Positions 1 to 5,221 of a stretch of 7,540 nucleotides of DNA are shown here, piece by piece; within the stretch, counting starts at the first letter, position 1; each line of letters opens with the position of its first letter. The stretch is from the NCBI GenBank assembly GCA_024693415.1, contig JAILKX010000109.1:1-7540 (forward strand), given 5' to 3'. A model generated the notes under the pieces. The model was not told the origin of the DNA and did not search any database. It worked only from the letters and a program-made list of their open reading frames with translations. The position numbers and the translations under genes are program-made. The stretch is from Bacilli bacterium. GTDB taxonomy: Bacteria > Bacillota_I > Bacilli_A > RFN20 > CAG-826.

Positions 1-282
1 CATCACCACGAGGGGGTACTTCTTGGATTTCGACCCGGCGATGATGTCTTCGAGGGAGACGGTGTCATAGTCCTTGCAGACGGTGACGAAGCCCTGATGC
101 CCTTGGGTCTTGGCAAGCTTCGCGAGTTCGCCGTCAGAAACGATTTCGACGGGGATATGTTTCGTTTTCGCCTCCAAAACAATGGGATCCTTGGCGTTGC
201 GCGCATTCACCTTAAGCGATATGGCGCTGCCGGACCTCACGTTTTCGCGGGCGGGGTTTTTGCCGTAGACGAACAGGCTCAT
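1..282 (-). CDS. rlmB: 23S rRNA 2'-O-ribose methyltransferase RlmB (TrmH/SpoU family), N-terminal part
   Basis: Only the first 94 codons are in the window; the gene runs off the left edge. What is visible is the substrate-binding domain that precedes the knotted SPOUT methyltransferase domain in RlmB-type enzymes. The opening VYGKNPAREN (residues 5-14) matches the family's VYGxNPVxE start, and GHQGFV (61-66) matches the conserved HQG motif. The last visible residues, YPLVVM, are where the catalytic domain's first strand normally begins. The AdoMet-binding knot lies outside, so activity cannot be judged. The family methylates a guanosine 2'-OH in 23S rRNA, using AdoMet. The ATG overlaps the cysS stop by 4 nt (ATGA), with an AAGGGA-like ribosome site 6 nt upstream inside cysS, which suggests translational coupling. 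The cysS-rlmB order is common in Firmicutes and supports RlmB over other TrmH paralogues. Confidence 0.85.
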   Translation of the reverse strand, partial: MSLFVYGKNPARENVRSGSAISLKVNARNAKDPIVLEAKTKHIPVEIVSDGELAKLAKTQGHQGFVTVCKDYDTVSLEDIIAGSKSKKYPLVVM

Positions 283-1625
283 AGGATTCCCTTCTCAATG
301 AGCGAGGCGCGGAGGACGTCCGAACGGGCGAAATCCTTGTTGGCCTTCGCTTCCATGTATTCGCCATAGAGCTTTTTGCCCTCTTCGTCGATGACCGGGT
401 AATCCGCCTTGATGCCGAGGGTATCTAGATAAAGGGTCAGGCGCGCGAATGAGGCCTTGAGGGCATCGAGATCCAAGGGGCGCGAACGAAGCAAAGTGTT
501 CGCGTTTTTGATCTCCGCATAGAGCACGGAAATGGCGTTCGGTGTGTTAAGGTCGTTGCACAATTCGTTGAAAAACGCATCCACGCCCTCAACGGATTCG
601 GATTTCAGCCCCACTCCTTCAAGCTGCAATTTGACGGCGAGCTGCTTGTAGGCCATCGTGATTTTCTGATAGTTCTTGACCGCTTCGGCGATCGTTTCCT
701 CGGTAAAGGAAAGCGGAGCCCTGTAATGGGTATTGAGGACCATGAGGCGGAACGGCATGCCGCCGAACTTCGCCACGACGTCCTTGGCGAGCAATACATT
801 GCCCAAGGATTTCGACATCTTCTCGTTGTCGATGTTGATGAAGCCGTTGTGGATCCAGTAATTCGCCAGTTTGTTATGGTTATGGGCGCGGGATTGGGCC
901 ATTTCGTTCTCGTGGTGCGGGAATTTAAGGTCGAATCCGCCACCATGGATATCGATGAGCCCGCCTTGGTCGGCGAAGATCGAGGCGATCATGACGCAGC
1001 ATTCGGTATGCCAGCCGGGGCGGCCATAGCTCCAGGGGGTATTCCATTTGATGCCCTCTTCGGTCTTTTTCCAAAGCGCGAAGTCGAGCGGGGACTGCTT
1101 TTGCGAATTCACTTCGATGCGGGCGCCCGAATTCAGGGATTCGGGGGTGTTGCCGGAAAGGTCGCCATAACCCTCTACGGAGTCGACTTTGAAGTACACG
1201 TCCCCCGCGGATTCATAGGCAGAGCCGTTTTTGACGAGGTCATCGATGTACTTGATCATCTGTTCCATGTAGACGGTCGGCTTCGGGGTGACGTCGGGCT
1301 GAAGCGCGCCGACGGAATCCACCAAGGAACGGAATTCCTCGATCACATTCTCAGTGAGTTCTTTTTCCGAGATGCCGAGGTCTTTGGCGCGGTTGATGAT
1401 CTTGTCGTCGACGTCGGTGTAGTTCGAGACGAACTTCACATCATACCCAAGCGCCAAGAAAAGGCGTCTCCATTCGTCGAAAACGATGACGGGGCGCATA
1501 TTTCCGATGTGCGGGCTGTTATAGACGGTCGGTCCGCAGACGTAGAAAGATACTTTGCCTTCCTTGATGGGATGGAATTCCTCGAGCTTGTTGCCGAGGG
1601 AGTTGTAAATCATTACTTTTTGCAT
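279..1625 (-). CDS. cysS: Cysteinyl-tRNA synthetase
   Basis: Class I aminoacyl-tRNA synthetase that charges tRNA-Cys with cysteine in the cytoplasm; 448 aa against about 460-470 in the family. The signature elements are in order: zinc ligand C30 in YVCGPTVY, the HIGH-type motif HIGN at 39-42, zinc ligand C209 in WHTEC, FPHHENE at 235-241 (H237 and E241 fit the remaining zinc ligands), and KMSKS at 269-273. The C-terminal helical region ends in [19 protein letters not shown] and stops there. Most relatives continue about 10-15 residues more, with an acidic stretch and a GTxW-like end, so this protein has a short tail. The TGA is real, because reading through it does not restore the tail and rlmB starts at the same point. 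The start is taken at the first ATG; a second in-frame ATG at codon 5 (MIYNSL) also fits family N-termini. Neither has a Shine-Dalgarno sequence. A TATGAT hexamer 8 nt upstream of the first ATG favours that start as a leaderless one. Confidence 0.97.
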   Translation of the reverse strand: MQKVMIYNSLGNKLEEFHPIKEGKVSFYVCGPTVYNSPHIGNMRPVIVFDEWRRLFLALGYDVKFVSNYTDVDDKIINRAKDLGISEKELTENVIEEFRSLVDSVGALQPDVTPKPTVYMEQMIKYIDDLVKNGSAYESAGDVYFKVDSVEGYGDLSGNTPESLNSGARIEVNSQKQSPLDFALWKKTEEGIKWNTPWSYGRPGWHTECCVMIASIFADQGGLIDIHGGGFDLKFPHHENEMAQSRAHNHNKLANYWIHNGFINIDNEKMSKSLGNVLLAKDVVAKFGGMPFRLMVLNTHYRAPLSFTEETIAEAVKNYQKITMAYKQLAVKLQLEGVGLKSESVEGVDAFFNELCNDLNTPNAISVLYAEIKNANTLLRSRPLDLDALKASFARLTLYLDTLGIKADYPVIDEEGKKLYGEYMEAKANKDFARSDVLRASLIEKGIL

Positions 1626-1633
1626 ACGGGAAC

Positions 1634-1639
1634 ATCATA
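1634..1639 (-). promoter_or_regulatory. Candidate -10 box of a leaderless cysS promoter
   Basis: TATGAT (one mismatch to TATAAT) ends exactly 8 nt before the first cysS ATG. A start of transcription 7 nt past the hexamer would fall on G1627, giving an mRNA that begins GUAUG, so leaderless or nearly so. No good -35 is seen: at 17-nt spacing the hexamer is ATGCGT. The context is nearly the same as that upstream of the phosphatase gene at 2336-2349, which raises confidence. It has not been tested, and a promoter further upstream cannot be excluded. Confidence 0.55.
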
Positions 1640-1646
1640 CACCGCT

Positions 1647-1676
1647 AAAAGGCCAAACGCATTGATATGCGTTGCC
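1647..1676 (-). terminator. Hairpin after the HAD phosphatase gene, probable weak intrinsic terminator
   Basis: On the minus strand a perfect 7-bp inverted repeat AACGCAT / ATGCGTT (arms 1667-1673 and 1656-1662) encloses a 4-nt loop (ATCA). Three outer G/C pairs (GGC at 1674-1676 with GCC at 1651-1653) can extend the stem across a 2-nt bulge. A short TTTT run follows at 1647-1650. It begins about 11 nt after the phosphatase stop codon, so it is well placed to end that transcript. The U-tract is short, so termination may be partial. Confidence 0.55.
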
Positions 1677-1687
1677 GAACTCGCGGT

Positions 1688-2335
1688 TCAAAGATTCAAT
1701 AGTTCGGCGGGATCGTCGATCGCGTATTCGGCCTTGCGACAAAGATCGGCGGTATAGAAGTCATATCCCCACTTCACTAGGCATACCGCAAGCCCGGCGT
1801 TATGGCCGGTCTCGATGTCGACGTGGCTGTCGCCCACATAAAGGGTCTTGGCGGGGTCGAGTCGATAGGTCTTGATGATGTCGAGGACGTTGGTCGGATC
1901 GGGTTTCACCGCACCGCCAGGCCTCACCCCGACGATATAGGAAAACGTATTCTCAGGGTAGTATTTCGGCACGATGATATTGGCCAGATTATCGGGTTTA
2001 TTTGTGGCAACGAATAGGTTTTTGCCGTTGTTTTTCAAAATCTGCAGGGTTTTTGCCACCTCGGGGAACGGATGGGTGCCGGTCAGCTGAGCCCTTGCGT
2101 AAGCGGGCATGTAATAGGCTTCCATCTCCGCGAAGGCAACCGGGTCATTCCCTTTGTCGAGGAGGGCGCGCTGTATGCAGACCTTGGCGCCGTTGCCAAT
2201 AAGGGGCTTAGTGCCCTCACGGTCAAACCGCTGCGGGTATCCGCACGCCTCGAGCGCCTCGTTGACGGCGTTCATGATGCCCTCGATCGTGTCGAGGATC
2301 GTTCCGTCCAAATCAAAAATGAAATTCTCAAACAT
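1688..2335 (-). CDS. HAD-superfamily hydrolase, phosphoglycolate phosphatase/PpaX-like
   Basis: Cytoplasmic phosphatase of 215 aa, the usual size for the Gph/PpaX branch of the haloacid dehalogenase superfamily. All four HAD motifs are present. Motif I is DLDGTILDT, with nucleophile D8 and acid/base D10. Motif II is T111 in VATNKP. Motif III is K144 in VKPDP. Motif IV is GDSHVD, with Mg2+-binding D169 and D173. A helical cap domain sits between motifs I and II (about 15-85), as in subclass I phosphatases. The end VKWGYDF...IDDPAEL is typical of phosphoglycolate phosphatase-like proteins. The substrate cannot be read from sequence: 2-phosphoglycolate, pyrophosphate and various sugar phosphates are all possible in this group. 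The ATG lacks a Shine-Dalgarno sequence but lies 8 nt after a perfect TATAAT. A hairpin follows the TGA stop. It appears to be its own transcription unit between the sugar kinase gene and cysS. Confidence 0.92.
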   Translation of the reverse strand: MFENFIFDLDGTILDTIEGIMNAVNEALEACGYPQRFDREGTKPLIGNGAKVCIQRALLDKGNDPVAFAEMEAYYMPAYARAQLTGTHPFPEVAKTLQILKNNGKNLFVATNKPDNLANIIVPKYYPENTFSYIVGVRPGGAVKPDPTNVLDIIKTYRLDPAKTLYVGDSHVDIETGHNAGLAVCLVKWGYDFYTADLCRKAEYAIDDPAELLNL

Positions 2336-2343
2336 ACGCGGTC

Positions 2344-2372
2344 ATTATATAGAAGTTGCTTCAACGAAAAAA
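2344..2372 (-). promoter_or_regulatory. Candidate leaderless promoter of the HAD phosphatase gene
   Basis: A perfect -10 hexamer TATAAT (2344-2349) ends 8 nt before the ATG at 2335. With 17-nt spacing the -35 position is occupied by a T6 run (2367-2372), a poor match to TTGACA. Transcription starting 7 nt beyond the hexamer would begin at G2337 and give GUAUG, leaving no room for a ribosome-binding site. The 17 nt from the hexamer through the ATG agree at 13 positions with the equivalent cysS stretch. Confidence 0.6.
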
Positions 2373-2426
2373 CCCAAGCGAATATCTAACGGCAAAATGA
2401 TCAATGGCTATATCTATATATAAGGA

Positions 2427-3326
2427 TTAAAGCTCGGCGAGGAGGCGCTCAAGGCTTTCTTCATCCAGGAAGCCTTTGCCGCCGCCGGATTCGCCCACCT
2501 TGTACGAGGCGAAGACCACTGCCCTATCAAGGCAGGTGACCGGGTCCAACCCTTTCAGGTAACTATGGACGAAGCAAGAGAACATCGCGTCCCCTGCCCC
2601 AACCGTATTGACGACGGGCCGAGGCTCGCATGATGCGGCGGCATGGAATGATTTGCCATCGTACATGATGGCCCCTTCCTTGCCGCATCCCATGATGATC
2701 AGCTTGTTATGGTATTCGTTCCAGATGGCCTTCATGAATTCCTTGCGGTCCATCGGGACGCGCTCGCTGCTTAGGAACAGCACGTCGGCGTTCTCCATGA
2801 AGCGCTTATTGAAGGGATCGTGCACATCATTGAGCACCTGCACGTCGCTGAAGATGGGTTTGCCAAGTTCGCGGGCATTCCGGATCAGTTCATCGTTGAA
2901 GTTGACGTTCGCGATCACTAGGCCATCGCAAGAGGCGGCGAGGTCTCTGGTGTCCGCATAGGGCATGACGATCTCTTGGACGTTCTTGAGGTCGCAATAG
3001 ATCTTCCGCTTCCCCTGCTCGTCGAAGCAGATGACGGAAGCGCAGGTCTTCTCAAGCCACGGCTTGATGTGGGAAGCTTCGATTCCGTGCATCGCCAAAT
3101 CGCGATACACGTACTCGGCGATCTCGTCTTTTCCGACGATCGATACCAAAGCGACATCGTTCCCCAAGGCCTTAAGCCCCATCGAGACGTTATAGCCGAC
3201 TCCAGCCAAGCACACATCGATTCCCCCGAACAGATAATCGATCGGGGTGTATTCAATCGGAAAGCAACCAACGCTTACATTGGCTTCGATATTGATCAGC
3301 CCTGAGACTAATATTTTGCTTCCCAT
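2427..3326 (-). CDS. PfkB/ribokinase-family carbohydrate kinase, substrate unknown
   Basis: Predicted ATP-dependent small-molecule kinase of 299 aa, normal length for the PfkB family (ribokinase, fructokinase, adenosine kinase relatives). The N-terminal part has ILVSGLINIE (residues 5-14) and the substrate-side glycine motif in LAGVGYNVSMGLKALG (40-55), followed by SIVGKDE (62-68). The C-terminal signature is NTVGAGDAMFSCF (240-252), whose D246 is the catalytic base and whose GAG forms the anion hole. The family usually has Asp at the first position of this motif; here it is Asn240. The substrate cannot be assigned from sequence. The gene lies alone between the hydA terminator and the phosphatase gene. 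No Shine-Dalgarno sequence precedes the ATG. A weak extended -10-like string, TGCATTAAT, lies 5 nt upstream (3332-3340). Codon use is visibly more relaxed (ATA, TTA, GTA, GGT) than in the neighbouring hydrogenase genes. No clear terminator follows; only an AT-rich gap of 91 nt separates it from the phosphatase gene. Confidence 0.88.
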   Translation of the reverse strand: MGSKILVSGLINIEANVSVGCFPIEYTPIDYLFGGIDVCLAGVGYNVSMGLKALGNDVALVSIVGKDEIAEYVYRDLAMHGIEASHIKPWLEKTCASVICFDEQGKRKIYCDLKNVQEIVMPYADTRDLAASCDGLVIANVNFNDELIRNARELGKPIFSDVQVLNDVHDPFNKRFMENADVLFLSSERVPMDRKEFMKAIWNEYHNKLIIMGCGKEGAIMYDGKSFHAAASCEPRPVVNTVGAGDAMFSCFVHSYLKGLDPVTCLDRAVVFASYKVGESGGGKGFLDEESLERLLAEL

Positions 3327-3350
3327 ACCACATTAATGCACGCGGTGCGG

Positions 3351-3398
3351 GAAAAATCAAGAAAACCCGTTTCCGGTGGGGAAACACAGGAAACGGGT
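3351..3398 (-). terminator. Intrinsic terminator of the hydrogenase operon
   Basis: On the minus strand a perfect 10-bp stem ACCCGTTTCC / GGAAACGGGT (arms 3389-3398 and 3365-3374) with a 14-nt loop begins 12 nt after the hydA stop codon. It is followed by a T-rich tract (TTTTCTTGATTTTT). Shape, position and U-tract fit a rho-independent terminator and separate hydCBA from the sugar kinase gene. Confidence 0.9.
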
Positions 3399-3410
3399 GT
3401 AAACAATGAT

Positions 3411-5207
3411 TTACTTCTTGTACGCCGGCCTGTCGGAGACGTAGGAGGTGTGGAGCAGCTCTTCCGCCTTCTCGGTGCACGGAGCGCCGAGATACTTGTC
3501 GTAGAGCTCGATGATGTCGGGGTTGTTGTGCGACTGGCGGATCGGCATATTCTTGTCGATGCCATAGAGCACGGCCGACCTCTTCGCGCGATAGGTATCG
3601 AGGATATCGATTCCTTCGTTCGGGAGGAGCGAGGGCTTGACGAAGGGCTGTCCGCCGCCATTGATGCAGCCGCCGGGGCAGCACATGATCTCGATGAAGG
3701 CATAGGGGGATTTGCCGGCCCTGACCTCATCAAGAAGCGGCTTGGCATTCTTCATGCCAGAGGTGACCGCGACTTTGACCTTGGTGCCATTGATGTCGAT
3801 TTCGGCGACCTTCACGGCATCCAATCCGCGGACTTCCTCGAAGTCGATCTTGCCGTATTCCTCGCCGGTTAGGGTGTGGTATGCGGTGCGGAGGGCGGCT
3901 TCCATGACGCCGCCGGTGACGCCGAAGATGGCGCCTGCGCCGGTGTACTGGCCGAGGAGATCCTGATCGAATTCCTCTTCCGGAAGCTCTCTATAGACGA
4001 TGCCGGCGCGCTTGATCATGACCGCGAGTTCGCGGGTCGTGATGACGGCGTCGACGTCGGGGAGGTTCTCGACCGCCGCGTTCTGCGGGCGACCGGCCTC
4101 ATATTTCTTCGCGGTGCAGGGCATGACCGAGACGACGAAGATGTCCTTCGGGTCTAGGTCGTGGGCCTTAGCGAAATAGCTCTTGATGATCGCGCCTTCC
4201 ATCTCGTGCGGGGATTTGCAGGTCGAGACGTGCGGGATGAGGTCGCTGTAGAAGAACTCCATGTAGTTGACCCAGCCCGGCGAGCAGGAAGTGATCTGGG
4301 GGAGGGTCCCCTTGTTGGCGATGCGGTTCACGAGCTCCTGCGCCTCTTCCATGATGGTGAGGTCGGCGCCGAAGTTGGTGTCGAACACGCGGTAGAAGCC
4401 GAGGCGATGGAGCGCGGCGACCATCTTGCCGGTCGCATCGTCTTCGCCGACCTTGTAGCCGAATTCTTCGGACAGGGCGGCCCTGACGGCCGGGGCAGTC
4501 TGGACGACGACCTTCTTGCCTTCGGCCATCGCGCGGTCGATCTTGTCGATCTCGCGGTGTTCGGAGAGGGCGCCGGTCGGGCAGACGACGATGCATTGGC
4601 CGCACTGGAGGCACGGGACGTCGGCGAAGGAGCGGTTTTCCGCCGGGCCGACGATGGTGTTGAATCCGCGTTTCTCAAATCCGAGGATTCCGATGCCCTG
4701 GGCCTCTTTGCACTTCTCGATGCAGCGGCCGCAGAGGATGCACTTGCTGGTGTCGCGGACGATGCCGGGGGCGACATCGTCAAAGGTGGTCTTGGTGAAC
4801 TCGCCCTTGAACTGTCCGGAACGGGCGCCGGTGATGTTGGCGACGTTCAGGAGTTCGCAGTGGCCGTTCTTGACGCAGGTCTGGCAGTCCTTGGAGTGGT
4901 TGGAGAGCAAGAGTTCGACCGAAGCGCGCCTTGCGGCGGTCGCCATCGGGGAGCTGATCTTGATCTCGAATCCCTTCTCGGCCTGGCAGTCGGTGACGGG
5001 GTAGACGCAGGATGCGAATAGCTTCGATCCGCGGGCGGAGGCGATTTCGACCAAGCAGACGCGGCAGGAAGCGAGGCTGTTCTTGCCATGGTTCCAGTAG
5101 CAGAGCGTCGGGATGCTGAAGCCGACGGAGCGCGCGGCTTCGAGGACGGTCATGGTTTTGTCGACGGCATAGATCCTGCCTTCGATTTTGATGTTAACGG
5201 TTTCCAT
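3411..5207 (-). CDS. hydA: [FeFe] hydrogenase catalytic subunit HydA of the trimeric NAD-linked type
   Basis: Catalytic subunit (598 aa) for reversible H2 formation, likely cytoplasmic, with no signal peptide. Clusters in order: an N-terminal [2Fe-2S] ferredoxin domain (C36, C48, C51, C67); a His-ligated [4Fe-4S] (H104, C108, C111, C117); two [4Fe-4S] (C156/C159/C162/C166 and C199/C202/C205/C209); then the H-cluster domain. There L2 is VMPCTAKKYE (C364) and L3 is EIMCCPGGC with GGGQP (C510, C514). L1 reads TSCSPGW (C308, S309) where the textbook form is TSCCPxW. The small-subunit domain closes the protein at YKK; there is no further C-terminal cluster domain. The reading frame stays open 25 codons upstream into hydB, but the METVNIKIEG start fits family N-termini and has GGGAGG 8 nt before it. 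Codon use is strongly biased to C/G-ending codons. It is the last gene of the operon and is followed by a terminator. Assembly needs HydE, HydF and HydG, which are not in this window. Confidence 0.96.
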   Translation of the reverse strand: METVNIKIEGRIYAVDKTMTVLEAARSVGFSIPTLCYWNHGKNSLASCRVCLVEIASARGSKLFASCVYPVTDCQAEKGFEIKISSPMATAARRASVELLLSNHSKDCQTCVKNGHCELLNVANITGARSGQFKGEFTKTTFDDVAPGIVRDTSKCILCGRCIEKCKEAQGIGILGFEKRGFNTIVGPAENRSFADVPCLQCGQCIVVCPTGALSEHREIDKIDRAMAEGKKVVVQTAPAVRAALSEEFGYKVGEDDATGKMVAALHRLGFYRVFDTNFGADLTIMEEAQELVNRIANKGTLPQITSCSPGWVNYMEFFYSDLIPHVSTCKSPHEMEGAIIKSYFAKAHDLDPKDIFVVSVMPCTAKKYEAGRPQNAAVENLPDVDAVITTRELAVMIKRAGIVYRELPEEEFDQDLLGQYTGAGAIFGVTGGVMEAALRTAYHTLTGEEYGKIDFEEVRGLDAVKVAEIDINGTKVKVAVTSGMKNAKPLLDEVRAGKSPYAFIEIMCCPGGCINGGGQPFVKPSLLPNEGIDILDTYRAKRSAVLYGIDKNMPIRQSHNNPDIIELYDKYLGAPCTEKAEELLHTSYVSDRPAYKK

Positions 5208-5214
5208 TGTCAGT

Positions 5215-5221
5215 CCCTCCC
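5215..5221 (-). promoter_or_regulatory. Ribosome binding site that decides the hydA start
   Basis: GGGAGGG on the minus strand fills half of the 14-nt gap between the hydB stop and hydA. It lies 8 nt (from GGGAGG) before the ATG at 5207 and picks this start over the longer open frame that reaches back into hydB. Confidence 0.85.

Noticed and set aside
279..281. cysS TGA as a recoded Trp codon (code 4), which would explain the short C-terminus
   Set aside because: Read-through gives WACSSTAKT, which does not resemble the CysS tail. The phosphatase gene also ends in TGA at a sensible place, and all Trp codons seen are TGG.
726..1757. Long plus-strand open frame (343 codons) opposite cysS
   Set aside because: It mirrors cysS, whose catalytic and zinc motifs are all intact. 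Its product is rich in Asp, Gly, Val and Ala, as expected from the antisense of GC-rich codons, and it shows no recognisable domain.
2352..2365. Overlapping small inverted repeats (GAAGTTGCTTC and GTTGCTTCAAC) in the spacer of the phosphatase promoter, as an operator
   Set aside because: The arms are only 4 nt with a 3-nt loop, which is expected by chance, and no matching site is seen at the other promoters.
2373..2426. Terminator after the sugar kinase gene
   Set aside because: There is an AT-rich run and a T6 tract, but no stable G/C stem before it that I could pair. Read-through into the phosphatase gene remains possible.
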